From contig NZ_AP025281.1 of assembly GCF_024347195.1 (NCBI RefSeq), positions 3,720,001 through 3,784,000 of the forward strand: DNA of 64,000 bases. The letters are read 5' to 3'. A model generated the notes under the pieces. It saw only the letters and a list, made by a program, of their open reading frames with translations. It ran no database searches and was not told the origin of the DNA. Position 1 is the first letter of the stretch. The number at the start of each line of letters is the position of its first letter. The stretch is from Aliamphritea hakodatensis (GTDB lineage Bacteria > Pseudomonadota > Gammaproteobacteria > Pseudomonadales > Balneatricaceae). Made by a program: the position numbers and the translations under genes. Shown piece after piece: positions 1 to 9,249 of the stretch.

Positions 1-372
1 CGGGCTCATCGCCTCAGCCACTGACATTCCCAGCAGACAACTGCGGGCTGTACCACTGCTACGGCTGGCTTCATTAAGATAATCAAACCATTCCTGCAAT
101 TTTTCCCAACTGTCCAGAGGCAAACAGCGGGCGGGTAAAAAACGCCGGTTATAGCTGAACAAAACCTCATCAACCAGCGCCTGTTTACCGGAAAAGTAAT
201 AATAGAACTGACTCTTAGTGACATCAGCCGCACAAAAAACATCATCCAGACTCACTGCTTTAAAGCCCCGCTGATGCATCAGGTTTTCAGCTACCTCAAT
301 GATCTGTAACTTACGCTTACAGCCTTTCAGGGTAGCGGGACGCTGACTTTTAAAAATCAAATCATCTGACAT
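1..372 (-). CDS. TetR family transcriptional regulator (C-terminus cut by window edge)
   Basis: The ATG lies at 372 and the frame stays open to base 1, so only the first 124 residues are visible. They form a TetR-type helix-turn-helix: helix 1 around 'IIEVAENLMHQRGF', then 'VSLDDVFCAADVTKSQFYYYF' split as 'VSLDDVFCAADV' and 'TKSQFYYYFSGKQAL', the recognition helix typical of the family. After it comes the start of the ligand-binding domain. TetR proteins are usually dimeric repressors of a nearby gene. The next gene downstream lies outside the window, and the metallohydrolase at 396 on the same strand is the nearest candidate target inside it. The ligand cannot be inferred. Confidence 0.85.
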   Translation of the reverse strand, partial: MSDDLIFKSQRPATLKGCKRKLQIIEVAENLMHQRGFKAVSLDDVFCAADVTKSQFYYYFSGKQALVDEVLFSYNRRFLPARCLPLDSWEKLQEWFDYLNEASRSSGTARSCLLGMSVAEAMSP

Positions 373-395
373 AACAACGGGACTCAACAGACGTA

Positions 396-1280
396 TTACT
401 TACCGGGTATATGATTTTTCAGAGAAAAATTCAGGAACAGCTCTGCTTCACTGTATTCAGGAAACAACAGTTCCAACTTATTGTATGCTTCTTCAAAGCT
501 GCCTGAAGTACGCACAACAAACTGGAAAATCTCCATGTACTCAATTAAATCAGCAAAGATTTCAAAACCGCCAGCCTCACCATGACCGGCATAGACAACA
601 GGCTTCAGCTCACCCCAGCGACGTTCCATGATTTCCAGATTAAATTTCCAGTTAGTGATCTCCTGATTCCCTACCGGTGCGCCCATCCACTCACCCAACC
701 ACGGGAAAACCTTGTTGTAGGCTAAATCTGAAGCAAACAAAGCATTCAGATCAGGGCTGTACAGCGTCGAAATAAATCCCGTCTCACTGGACAGATAGTC
801 ATCCTGTACAAGTAAAGCCGTACCTGACGGAAAATAAATCTTATTCCCCTTCATCACCTCAAGTGCTGCTTCATAGTCGAACTTATCCGTATGCATTTCA
901 GGCACTGACAAAAAGCCATTTTCCTGCATAAATACTGTATTAGCGATAATGCTGTTTTTAATATCCTCGTTGGCCACCAGGACCTGCGCCTGAGGATACA
1001 TATCCAGAATATACGCCAACCCCATATAATGGTCAGGATGAGAATGGGTAACAAAAATATACTTTAAATTCGTATTGGATTTTTCGATAACCTTTACAAG
1101 TTCCTTTGCATTTTCATTATCAATCTGCGCATCAATCAATAGTGAATCTTTACCATCATCAACAAGAAAAGAATTAACTAACTCTTTCGTGCCAACAAAC
1201 TCACTGAGACTGACTTTACTGTATGCATTCGCAGACAGCATAAACAAAGTGGCGGCGACTGCCAGGGCTCTTAAAAACAT
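396..1280 (-). CDS. Secreted MBL-fold metallo-hydrolase
   Basis: A metallo-beta-lactamase-fold protein of 294 residues. The zinc-binding motif HSHPDH is present ('THSHPDHYMG'), followed by downstream metal-ligand candidates ('SDLAYN' and 'GHGEAGG'). I place the start at ATG 1280 rather than at the in-frame ATG 45 bases upstream, because 1280 begins a clean signal peptide (FLRALAVAATLFMLSANAYS) and has AGAGGT about 11 bases upstream. The protein is probably exported to the periplasm. Relatives act as lactamases, lactonases, arylsulfatases or alkyl hydrolases, and the substrate cannot be told from sequence. The gene is followed on the same strand by the TetR gene at 372, only 23 bases away, which suggests co-transcription. 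Confidence 0.85.
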   Translation of the reverse strand: MFLRALAVAATLFMLSANAYSKVSLSEFVGTKELVNSFLVDDGKDSLLIDAQIDNENAKELVKVIEKSNTNLKYIFVTHSHPDHYMGLAYILDMYPQAQVLVANEDIKNSIIANTVFMQENGFLSVPEMHTDKFDYEAALEVMKGNKIYFPSGTALLVQDDYLSSETGFISTLYSPDLNALFASDLAYNKVFPWLGEWMGAPVGNQEITNWKFNLEIMERRWGELKPVVYAGHGEAGGFEIFADLIEYMEIFQFVVRTSGSFEEAYNKLELLFPEYSEAELFLNFSLKNHIPGK

Positions 1281-1284
1281 TTCT

Positions 1285-1503
1285 TTAACTACCTCTGATT
1301 GATTTTTTAATACCATAGGGTACAAAATCGATGATCACAAACGCCCCACGCCTGATAAAAGATCTCCATATAACAGTAAAACGCAATCCAGCATAAAACC
1401 CCGCCAATATGACTAACGACCCCGCAATACAGACTAAAAAAACACCGTAAAAAGTCACCGCCATTGCGTTATTAATCAATCTGAATAAATCATCTGGCCC
1501 CAT
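1285..1503 (-). CDS. Possible small membrane protein
   Basis: A 72-codon frame ending four bases before the start of the MBL hydrolase. It contains one convincing hydrophobic segment (residues about 13-38, 'VTFYGVFLVCIAGSLVILAG') and a basic C-terminal half. No ribosome-binding site is obvious upstream of the ATG at 1503, and I recognise no family. It could be a real small inner-membrane protein co-transcribed with the hydrolase, or chance coding in the leader. Confidence 0.35.
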   Translation of the reverse strand: MGPDDLFRLINNAMAVTFYGVFLVCIAGSLVILAGFYAGLRFTVIWRSFIRRGAFVIIDFVPYGIKKSIRGS

Positions 1504-1589
1504 ACGTATATGTATTGCAATATTTTACAAGCCCCTGCAACAGCAACCTTTTATAGTAAGCTTACTGAACAACCTATACGGCAAGAACT

Positions 1590-2612
1590 ATGACTAAATA
1601 CAGTTTTCTTGATGACTACAGCGAAGGCTGTCATCCGAATATTCTAAGCGCCCTGGCGAATACCAATCTCATCCAGCAAACCGCTTACGGACACGATGAG
1701 TACACCAGTAAGGCTAAGCAACTGATTAAACGGGATATTAATGCTGAACAGTCTGAAGTGTATCTGGTGGTAGGCGGGACCCTGGCCAACATTATCATCA
1801 TGTCTTCCTGCCTGCGCCCCTACGAAGCTGTCGTATCTGCAGATACCGGTCATATCGTGGTACGGGAAACCGGGGCCATTGAAGCGACCGGACATAAGAT
1901 CATCAATGTCAGCAATCAGCAGGGTAAAATTACCGTCAAGCAACTGGAGCAGGTGCTGACTGATCATGCTCACGTGCCTCATATGGTGAAACCAAAACTG
2001 GTGTATCTTTCCAACGCCACTGAGCTGGGTACGCTTTACAGTAAGCAGGAATTAACGGCGATCTCTGAATTCTGCCGGGAGAATAATCTTTTCCTGTTTC
2101 TTGACGGCGCCCGTCTGGCAACCGCCTTAACAGCTGAAAAGAATGATCTTAGCCTGCAGGACATTGCCCAACTGACTGATCTGTTTTCGCTGGGTGCCAC
2201 CAAGAACGGCGCACTCATCGGAGAAGCAATCATTATTAATAATCCCGCGCTGGCAGAAGACTTCGCCTTCAACGTGAAACAACGGGGAGGCATGTTATCC
2301 AAGGGCCGGTTACTCGGCATTCAGTTTGTCGAACTGTTTAAAGATAACCTCTATTTCGAGCTGGCAGAACATGCCAATAAGATGGCCAAAAGGCTCTCTG
2401 CAGGCCTGCAAAGTCACGGCCTTCAACTGGAAGCCGATACCGAAACCAATCAGATCTTCGCCGTGTTACCGGATGCACTGATTACCCGTTTACAAGAGAA
2501 GTTCGATTTCTACGTATGGAGCCGCAAAACTGCCGACAGCTCGGTGGTGCGGCTGGTCACCGGTTGGGCAACGCCGGAAGAAAAAGTGGATGAATTTATT
2601 GCACTGCTGTAA
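1590..2612 (+). CDS. ltaE: Low-specificity L-threonine aldolase family protein
   Basis: A PLP-dependent beta-eliminating lyase / threonine aldolase of 340 residues, full length for the family. The Schiff-base lysine is K205 in 'SLGATKNGA'. 'LDGARL' (D172, R175) and the 'TGH' histidine (H88) match the cofactor pocket. The enzyme cleaves L-threonine or L-allo-threonine to glycine and acetaldehyde in the cytoplasm. The gene stands alone and transcribed away from the upstream genes, with a long hairpin downstream (2620-2654). Aldolase stereospecificity cannot be decided from sequence. Confidence 0.9.
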   Translation: MTKYSFLDDYSEGCHPNILSALANTNLIQQTAYGHDEYTSKAKQLIKRDINAEQSEVYLVVGGTLANIIIMSSCLRPYEAVVSADTGHIVVRETGAIEATGHKIINVSNQQGKITVKQLEQVLTDHAHVPHMVKPKLVYLSNATELGTLYSKQELTAISEFCRENNLFLFLDGARLATALTAEKNDLSLQDIAQLTDLFSLGATKNGALIGEAIIINNPALAEDFAFNVKQRGGMLSKGRLLGIQFVELFKDNLYFELAEHANKMAKRLSAGLQSHGLQLEADTETNQIFAVLPDALITRLQEKFDFYVWSRKTADSSVVRLVTGWATPEEKVDEFIALL

Positions 2613-2619
2613 CCCTGCT

Positions 2620-2654
2620 CAGGTACTGTTGCCCGTTTAACGGCGCAGTACCTG
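2620..2654 (+). terminator. Hairpin downstream of ltaE
   Basis: A perfect 9-bp stem (CAGGTACTG at 2620-2628 with CAGTACCTG at 2646-2654). The loop can pair again internally (CCGTTTAACGG). It starts 8 bases after the ltaE stop. There is no U-tract behind it, so it may stabilise the mRNA end rather than terminate on its own. Confidence 0.4.
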
Positions 2655-3036
2655 CTTCCCCCCTGCCCTGTATCTGTAAGCAGGCAATTCCCAGTCTTAT
2701 CTGACACCTGGCTAACCGGGTTAACAATACTCCGAGTCCCGGATTCTGCCTCACAGGTACGCGTCCCCTTGATGGTTAAAAGCCATGCTTAATGAGACAG
2801 ACGGGCCGATATAACATCTGCGCACTCCCCGGATATCCAAAGCGTCGGATAACCGAACTTTCAGAGGAAAACCGGAAGGCGGGAATACACCTTGTATCAT
2901 ACCGGTGATGGGTGGATGGAACGGTCGTCACGATGAATGTGCAAAGTAACCGGCCGCTTCTGTTCAGGGCCTTTGATGCGACAGCCATTACCTGAATCAC
3001 AACCGTCATCCGTTGCTCATCCCTGAGCGGTGGGGT
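2655..3036. other. Gene-poor spacer
   Basis: About 380 bases between the ltaE hairpin and the end of the LtrA gene. Short frames exist on both strands but have no ribosome-binding site or recognisable domain. I see no gene, RNA or clear terminator here. Confidence 0.5.
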
Positions 3037-4179
3037 TTATTCCTTCAGTAAATACTCACTGACATCGACGGTCACCACATAACGCAGAGTCATCCAGACG
3101 TACACCAGCATTCCCACTGTCATGCCAATTAAGGCCTGGGCAATGTCTGCCAGCAGTACGCTGAATACAGTACAGCCAATGCAGATCACGGTATTCAGCA
3201 GGATACGCAAACGCCAGGGTGGAAAGCCAACCCAGTAGGGAATCTGCTTACCCAGATAAAACAAAGACAACCCGCTGATCGCAAACAAGCTGAAAGTGGC
3301 GCGGTCCAGATCATTCAGAATTGCATGCTGAATCAGGTTCGCCAGAATCAGTAACCCGGTACACAGGAGTAAGTGCGAATAAATCAGCACATTACCGGAC
3401 ACCAGTCGCCGGGCGCGTTCCAGCATGGGAAAACTGTCAAAGTAGATCCACCAGACAGCCCCCAGCAACACAAAGCTGACCGCCGCACTGAAGATTCCCC
3501 GGCTGTCACCTGTCGCCTCAGGCAAGCTGGCCACCATCACAATGACTGACTCACCCAGAATAATGATCGACAGTAAGCCCATGCGCTCTACAAAGTGGCG
3601 CAAATCAGTTTTGCTGTGGCGTTTATTGCTTTTGCGGATCCACAGCTGCCCCAGCATATCCAGTAAGATACCGCCGTAAAACAGCAGATATTTGTAATTA
3701 TCCGGCAACCAGACAGCACTCAGGCTAATCATCGCGCCTACCGTGATCATGCCAGCCTTGGGCAAAATAATTGCCCGGTGATGTGGCTGACCGGAGGCCA
3801 GCTCAAGCAGGTATAGCCCGGCAATAAACAGCCGGATAACAAAATACACCAGCACAAACCACACAAAGTCACCGGCCAGCACCTTCTTACTGAAGATTGA
3901 TAGCACCACGATGCAGGCCATAATCAGCAACGTAATCACCCGGTGCTGCCGGTCATCCCTGTCGTAAATATTGGCAAACAGGGTATGCCCCATCCAGATC
4001 CACCAGACGGGGATAAACACCAGCGCAAACTTCAGCAACTGCTCCAGGCTGATATGCCCTTCGTGAGTATACGCCAGATCATGGGCAACAACCCCCAGCA
4101 CCGCGACAAAGACCAGGTCGAAAAACAGCTCCAGCCAGGTTGCATGGCGATGCTGCCGGTCATATAAATACTGCAACAT
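3037..4179 (-). CDS. Low temperature requirement protein A (LtrA) family membrane protein
   Basis: A 380-residue polytopic membrane protein with about ten hydrophobic segments. It opens with the diagnostic LtrA signature 'WLELFFDLVFVAV', followed by 'PVWWIWMGHTLFANIYDRDD'. LtrA was named in Listeria for growth at low temperature; its biochemical activity is not established. The start is ATG 4179, with GGGGAG six bases upstream; an upstream in-frame TTG would overlap that site. It ends alone and is probably the last gene of a unit that begins with the oxygenase at 4989, 15 bases upstream. Confidence 0.85.
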   Translation of the reverse strand: MLQYLYDRQHRHATWLELFFDLVFVAVLGVVAHDLAYTHEGHISLEQLLKFALVFIPVWWIWMGHTLFANIYDRDDRQHRVITLLIMACIVVLSIFSKKVLAGDFVWFVLVYFVIRLFIAGLYLLELASGQPHHRAIILPKAGMITVGAMISLSAVWLPDNYKYLLFYGGILLDMLGQLWIRKSNKRHSKTDLRHFVERMGLLSIIILGESVIVMVASLPEATGDSRGIFSAAVSFVLLGAVWWIYFDSFPMLERARRLVSGNVLIYSHLLLCTGLLILANLIQHAILNDLDRATFSLFAISGLSLFYLGKQIPYWVGFPPWRLRILLNTVICIGCTVFSVLLADIAQALIGMTVGMLVYVWMTLRYVVTVDVSEYLLKE

Positions 4180-4194
4180 AATCAACTCCCCCGT

Positions 4195-4989
4195 TTACAG
4201 ACTGAACAGAACATCCGTACGGATGATGTACTTAACACCCTTGAGAATCGGCTCAGAACTGTGCAGGCAATGGAGCGGATGAGTACCGTGCGGGAAACAC
4301 AGCACACCGCCACGGGGAGTACGGACATCCACCAAATGCGCATCACTGGCATTCGTTGCCGGTAACCTGGGGTTGTTCTTATCCACCCAAAACTGAGTGC
4401 TGCCACCCAGGAAATCATCGCTTAGCAGAATCAAAAACGTCATCCGGCTCCAGCGATCAGGGTAAGCATTGGTGATTAATTCCCGGTCAACAATCCGGCT
4501 GCCGGGCCAGTCGCCGTCAATATGCGGGCGGAAGAAATCATCCTGCTGATACCGGTAGAAACGAAACCGGGCATTCAGCCCCAGCGCTTCGCGGTCATCA
4601 TAAATCGCTTCCGGGGGGAACAGTGATTTTACCCGTTGCCAGATCAGTTCCTCAGTGGCGGTATCCACCACCCAGGTAACATTGTCGTTATGCCGCACCC
4701 GACGTGGCAGCGACACGGGGGCATCCGGCAGATATTCCAGTTGCTCGGTCAGCTCAATGAACCGCTGGCATTCTTCGGCAGAAAACACATTCAGCAGCTG
4801 GAAACCGCCAGGCACTGCCGCCAGATCTTTGCGGATAACATCTCCCTGATAATTGTTGTCCAACGCCAGCGGGTTTAACGACTCATTGCCCCAGGTCGGT
4901 AACGACGGATTCTCCGCCCCCGGTTCCCGGGCCACCACATAAAACCCGGCCGTTACCTGGCCGCTGCTGTCTGTTGCAGTATCATTCAT
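4195..4989 (-). CDS. 2-oxoglutarate/Fe(II)-dependent oxygenase, prolyl-4-hydroxylase-like
   Basis: A 264-residue protein with the double-stranded beta-helix oxygenase pattern. The first two iron ligands are in 'PHIDGDW' (HxD), the distal histidine is probably in 'PLHCLHSSEP', and the conserved basic residue for 2-oxoglutarate is in 'KYIIRTDVLF'. The enzyme would hydroxylate a protein or small-molecule substrate with oxygen and 2-oxoglutarate in the cytoplasm; the substrate is unknown. I chose ATG 4989 because GGAG lies six bases upstream; an upstream GTG in frame lacks a site. It lies between an aldehyde dehydrogenase and LtrA on the same strand, with no clear functional link. Confidence 0.85.
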   Translation of the reverse strand: MNDTATDSSGQVTAGFYVVAREPGAENPSLPTWGNESLNPLALDNNYQGDVIRKDLAAVPGGFQLLNVFSAEECQRFIELTEQLEYLPDAPVSLPRRVRHNDNVTWVVDTATEELIWQRVKSLFPPEAIYDDREALGLNARFRFYRYQQDDFFRPHIDGDWPGSRIVDRELITNAYPDRWSRMTFLILLSDDFLGGSTQFWVDKNNPRLPATNASDAHLVDVRTPRGGVLCFPHGTHPLHCLHSSEPILKGVKYIIRTDVLFSL

Positions 4990-5040
4990 AACATACTCCA
5001 CTGCGCCACCCTTGTGTGGCGCGATTAACCGTCCCTGTGT

Positions 5041-6378
5041 TCAGAGACTCATTACCCGCAGCTGCGCAAACTGACGATGCCCGGCTGCTGAACCATGAAA
5101 ACCAAAACCGCTTTGCTTGGCTCCAACCCAGGGGCTGTCACCGCCGGCACCCACCCCCTGATTAACCGCCACCATGCCCGCCTGCAAACGGCTGGCAACA
5201 GCAGCGGCGTCTTCCCCGCCAAACACCACAGCACCAAGGCCATAGTCACTGGCATTCGCTCTGGCCACGGCGTCATCAAGATCATTGAACCGGCTGATGG
5301 CCACCACCGGCCCGAACGTCTCTTCCTGCTCGGTGAGCATTTGCGGGGTGATATCCGCCAGCACGGTTGGAGGGATAAAAGGCCCTGCCGGAGCCGTTTC
5401 ACCCAATAACAGGCGCGCCCCCTTCTCTACTGCATCACTGATATGTTCAGTAATCTTCTGATGCTGACGGCTGTTAATAATCGGCCCGATATTCACCCTT
5501 GGGGTATTCCACTGCCCAACACTGTACTGCCGGGCAATAGCAACCACCTGCTGCTCGAAGGTTTCAGCAACACGGCTATCCACATAGATCCGTTCGGTTG
5601 AGGTACACATCTGACCGGCATTTTCGAAACTGCTGGCAACCGCAAACCGGGCCGCTGACTGCAGATCGGCATCATTCAGAACCAGCATCGGATCATTACC
5701 GCCCAGCTCCATCACCAGCCGGGTCAGACGCTTAGCAGCACTCTGCATGATCTCCTTACCCGCCCGCCGTGAACCGGTAAAAGCAACAATATCAATGTCA
5801 CTGTCCACCAGCATCCGGCCCACCTCAGCGTCACCGTGGATAATCTGCAACACATTGTCTGGCAATACCTGATTAAGGATTTGCACCACATGATCCGCGA
5901 TCAAAGGGGTTTCTTCAGACGGTTTAAAGATCACCACATTCCCCGCCACCAGTGCGGGAACCATCAGATTAACCGCCATCGCCAACGGGTAATTCCAGGG
6001 TGAAATTACGCCACAGACCCCCAGCGGCTGATACTCAACACGTTCCCGGGCGCTGACCGGCTCTGGCTGCAACGCCTGCCGGGCATTACCGGCAATCACC
6101 CCTGCACCGTAAACCGCGCCTTTAACTTCCCCCATAGAACGGCGGAGATCTTTACCCATCTCACGGCTCAGCAGACGCGCCAGGTTATCACTGTACCCAT
6201 CCACCAATCCGAAAGCCTCCCGGATCAGTGCAACCCGGTTGTCCATCGGCATTGCCTGCCAACCAATACTCGCCTGACGGGCCTGCTTAAGCACCCGCTG
6301 GTAATCACCCGCATCAGTCACCGGGACTTCCCCCAGAACAGAATCATCACCCGGGTTATAGGAAACTAAAACTTTCAT
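5041..6378 (-). CDS. NAD(P)-dependent aldehyde dehydrogenase (succinate-semialdehyde-type)
   Basis: An aldehyde dehydrogenase of 445 residues, slightly short for the superfamily because the N-terminal arm is reduced. Visible motifs in order are 'SPWNYPLA', the nucleotide loop 'FTGSRRAGKEI', the general base in 'VMELGGNDP' and the catalytic cysteine in 'NAGQMCTS'. It oxidises an aldehyde to the acid; the overall pattern resembles succinate-semialdehyde dehydrogenases but the substrate is not certain. GGAG lies six bases before the ATG. It runs in the same direction as the ene-reductase (6442) and a second aldehyde dehydrogenase (7638), so the three probably form one catabolic unit controlled by the LysR gene at 9354. 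Confidence 0.9.
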   Translation of the reverse strand: MKVLVSYNPGDDSVLGEVPVTDAGDYQRVLKQARQASIGWQAMPMDNRVALIREAFGLVDGYSDNLARLLSREMGKDLRRSMGEVKGAVYGAGVIAGNARQALQPEPVSARERVEYQPLGVCGVISPWNYPLAMAVNLMVPALVAGNVVIFKPSEETPLIADHVVQILNQVLPDNVLQIIHGDAEVGRMLVDSDIDIVAFTGSRRAGKEIMQSAAKRLTRLVMELGGNDPMLVLNDADLQSAARFAVASSFENAGQMCTSTERIYVDSRVAETFEQQVVAIARQYSVGQWNTPRVNIGPIINSRQHQKITEHISDAVEKGARLLLGETAPAGPFIPPTVLADITPQMLTEQEETFGPVVAISRFNDLDDAVARANASDYGLGAVVFGGEDAAAVASRLQAGMVAVNQGVGAGGDSPWVGAKQSGFGFHGSAAGHRQFAQLRVMSL

Positions 6379-6441
6379 ACAAAACTCCTGCGAATAAAAA
6401 AGCCTTCCCTGGCAAAGGGAACACAGCCGTCATTTCTGACG

Positions 6442-7569
6442 TTAATCCTGCTGATACAGGGAATAATCCGTATAGCCCCTGTCAGTGCCGCCGTACATGG
6501 TGGCCGGGTCAACCTGATTTAAGCTCCAGCCGTTGCGGATTCTTTCCGGCAGATCCGGATTCGCGATGAACGGACGGCCAAAGCCGAAAATATCCCCGTA
6601 ACCTTTACTCAGTACCCGGCGGGCTTTTTCCGCGCTGTACTTACCGGCATACATAATCGTGCCAGAAAAGTTCTCCCGTACCGCGGCATAGAAATCTTCC
6701 GGCAGATCCGGCGCGTTATCCCAGTCAGCCTCTGCCAGTGATAAATACGCAATGCCCGCCCGGTTCAGTAAACGAACCGCTTCCAGATACGTGGTATGCG
6801 GATCGCTTTCCACCAGTCCCAGATACACCCGGTCTTCATCGGTACTTTCAAACAGGGGCGCAAAACGAACACCCAGGCGCTGTGGCCCTACCACTTCCGC
6901 CACGGCCGCCACCACTTCACGCAGGAAACGCAGGCGGTTTTCCAGGCTGCCACCATACTCATCCGTCCGCTGATTAGTATGTTCAGAAATGAACTGGTTG
7001 ATCAGATAGCCGTTGGCACAGTGCAGCTCAACCCCGTCAAACCCGGCTTCCAGAGCATTGCGGGCGGCCTGTGCATACAACTGCACCAGCGCTTTAACTT
7101 CAGCGGTGGTCAGCGCCCGCGGTTCACTCGGATCTGCCAAAGCACCTTCGCCTGGCCCCGTCTCGATGAATACCTTCACCGCATCCGCGCGGATTGCAGA
7201 AGGCGCGACCGGTGCACCGCCATCCGGCTGCAGCGTCTCATGAGACACCCGGCCCACATGCCATAACTGCGCAAAAATAATGCCGCCCTTGTCATGCACC
7301 GCCCGGGTAACATGCTTCCAGCCTTCGACCTGTTCGGCAGAATGAATACCCGGCGTCCAGGCATACCCCTGCCCACGGGGTTCGATTTGTGTCCCTTCGG
7401 TGACCATAAAACCGGCCCCGGTGCGCTGGCCGTAATACTCCGCCATCAGAGGGTTAGCAATATTGCCCGGCTGGCTGCTGCGGGAACGGGTCAGAGGCGG
7501 CAGCACAATGCGGTTTTTAAGGGTATAAGGGCCCAGCGTCACCGCGCTGAATAATGTTTTTTCCTGCAT
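6442..7569 (-). CDS. Old Yellow Enzyme family alkene reductase (NemA-like)
   Basis: An FMN-dependent ene-reductase of 375 residues. It begins 'TLFSAVTLGPYTLKNRIVLPPLTRSRS' in pieces 'LGPYTLKNRIVLPPLTR' and 'SRS'. It carries the substrate-binding His/Asn pair in 'ELHCANGYLINQF', then 'TDEYGGSLENR' and the C-terminal 'GFGRPFIANPDLP', all hallmarks of the NemA/OYE group. It reduces activated C=C bonds and often electrophilic or nitro compounds with NAD(P)H. The start is ATG 7569; an earlier in-frame TTG falls inside a hairpin. Its position between two aldehyde dehydrogenases suggests a role in detoxifying or degrading unsaturated aldehydes. Confidence 0.9.
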   Translation of the reverse strand: MQEKTLFSAVTLGPYTLKNRIVLPPLTRSRSSQPGNIANPLMAEYYGQRTGAGFMVTEGTQIEPRGQGYAWTPGIHSAEQVEGWKHVTRAVHDKGGIIFAQLWHVGRVSHETLQPDGGAPVAPSAIRADAVKVFIETGPGEGALADPSEPRALTTAEVKALVQLYAQAARNALEAGFDGVELHCANGYLINQFISEHTNQRTDEYGGSLENRLRFLREVVAAVAEVVGPQRLGVRFAPLFESTDEDRVYLGLVESDPHTTYLEAVRLLNRAGIAYLSLAEADWDNAPDLPEDFYAAVRENFSGTIMYAGKYSAEKARRVLSKGYGDIFGFGRPFIANPDLPERIRNGWSLNQVDPATMYGGTDRGYTDYSLYQQD

Positions 7570-7589
7570 GTTGAAATCACTTCGTTGCA

Positions 7590-7612
7590 GGCCTGCGCGC
7601 AATGCGCAGGCC
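7590..7612. other. Perfect intergenic hairpin
   Basis: A 9-bp stem GGCCTGCGC / GCGCAGGCC with a 5-base loop, lying between the second aldehyde dehydrogenase and the ene-reductase. It has no U-tract on either strand. It resembles the hairpin at 56552-56575, which shares the core AGGCCTGCGCGCA. It may be an mRNA-stabilising or partial-attenuation element within the operon. Confidence 0.6.
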
Positions 7613-7637
7613 GGATTAATAGAAAATTGAATAAAGA

Positions 7638-9137
7638 TCAGAAGAGGCCGTAACCGCCTTCGTTAAGGCTGATGAAGATGTTCTTCTTCTCAGAATAGGC
7701 ATCCAGCATCTCTTTATGGGTTTCACGGCCAATACCGGACTTCTTATACCCGCCGAACGGTGCATGAGCGGGCAGCTCGTGGTAGGTATTCACCCACATA
7801 CGGCCGGTTTCAACCGCCCGGGCCACGCGGATGGCACGGTTAATATCCTGCGTCCAGACACCGCCTGCCAGGCCGTAGTCAGAATCATTCGCCAGCCCAA
7901 TCACTTCCTCTTCAGAAGAGAACGGAATCACCACAACAACCGGCCCGAAGATCTCCTGCTGGGCAATCTCCATGGAATTGTTTGCATGGGTGATAATGGT
8001 CGGTTCAATGAAGTAGCCATTTTCCAGACCGGGTTTCAGTAAACGGTTACCGCCGGTGAGAATCTGCGCGCCTTCTTTCTTCGCAATGTCGATATAGCCC
8101 AGAATACGGTTCATCTGTGCTTCGCTGGCCTGGCTGCCCATCTGGGTCGCAAAATCCATCGGGTCACCCACCTGCACCGACTCAAAGCGGGTTTTCAGCT
8201 CTGCTAAGAACTTGTCATAAATATCTTCATGCACAAACAGACGGGCACCGGATTCACAAACCTGCCCCTGGTTCAGCAGAATTGACAGCGCCGCCCCTTC
8301 CATTGCTTTATCCCAGTTGGCGTCCGGGAAGATGATATTGGCAGACTTACCGCCCAGCTCCAGCGTAGCCGGAATCAGCTTTTCAGCCGCCGCACGGGCA
8401 ACGTTGTAGCCAATCCCCGTAGAACCGGTGAACGCCAGCTTGGCAATACGCGGGTGATCCAGCAGCGCCTGACCGGCTTCCGGACCAACCCCGGTAATCA
8501 CGTTAACCGTACCGGCCGGCAATACCTGATCCAGAATTTTGGTCAGTTCAAGCAGCGTGGTAGAGGTCATTTCAGACGGCTTAATCACCACCGCATTACC
8601 TGCCGCAATGGCCGGCGCAATCTTCCAGGCCGCCATCATGATCGGGTAATTCCATGGAATCACCTGACCAACAACCCCCATCGGCTCGCTGAACACCAGG
8701 CTCATTGTCTGATCATCAATCATCACCGCCTCATCGCTCCGAGCGCGAATAACGCCGGCAAAGTAGCGGAAGTGATCAATTGCCAGCGGCACATCAATCA
8801 GTGAGGTTTCGCGAATCGGTTTACCGGTTTCCAGCGCTTCCAGCCACGCAAACTTTTCTTTTTCGGCCTCCATCAGATCCGCAATTTTCAAAAGGGCATT
8901 CTGGCGCTCAACCGGTGACGTCTTACGCCACAGAGCAAACCCTTTCTCCGCCGCGCTGACGGCCGCCTCAACATCTTCAGCGTTCGCAAGCGGGATCTGG
9001 CTAAGCACATCACCGGTTGCCGGGTTTTCACTGGGCATGGTGCGCCCGCTGGCACTGTCTACCCACTGGCCGCCGATATAAAGCTGATATTTCGCCTGGG
9101 GCCGTACATTCTGTAATGGGGTAACTGGCTGGTTCAT
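7638..9137 (-). CDS. NAD-dependent aldehyde dehydrogenase
   Basis: A full-length (499-residue) aldehyde dehydrogenase. It has 'IPWNYPIMMAAWK', the nucleotide loop 'FTGSTGIGYN', the general base in 'TLELGGKSAN', the catalytic cysteine in 'NQGQVCESGAR' and the late motif 'EIFGPVV'. It is closest in pattern to betaine-aldehyde and ExaC/AldB-type enzymes, which oxidise short aliphatic or amino aldehydes. AGGAG lies seven bases before the ATG. It is the first gene of the leftward cluster 9137-5041 and is divergent from the LysR regulator at 9354, with a repeat-rich operator between them. Confidence 0.9.
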   Translation of the reverse strand: MNQPVTPLQNVRPQAKYQLYIGGQWVDSASGRTMPSENPATGDVLSQIPLANAEDVEAAVSAAEKGFALWRKTSPVERQNALLKIADLMEAEKEKFAWLEALETGKPIRETSLIDVPLAIDHFRYFAGVIRARSDEAVMIDDQTMSLVFSEPMGVVGQVIPWNYPIMMAAWKIAPAIAAGNAVVIKPSEMTSTTLLELTKILDQVLPAGTVNVITGVGPEAGQALLDHPRIAKLAFTGSTGIGYNVARAAAEKLIPATLELGGKSANIIFPDANWDKAMEGAALSILLNQGQVCESGARLFVHEDIYDKFLAELKTRFESVQVGDPMDFATQMGSQASEAQMNRILGYIDIAKKEGAQILTGGNRLLKPGLENGYFIEPTIITHANNSMEIAQQEIFGPVVVVIPFSSEEEVIGLANDSDYGLAGGVWTQDINRAIRVARAVETGRMWVNTYHELPAHAPFGGYKKSGIGRETHKEMLDAYSEKKNIFISLNEGGYGLF

Positions 9138-9249
9138 GATTTTCTCCTGATAAAAACGGGAACAAGGCTGGTAAAAATCCGGTAATCAACTGACGCAATC
9201 CGTTTTTTTAAAAGCCGCTAACTCAATCAGGATTCAATGGTATTTATTC

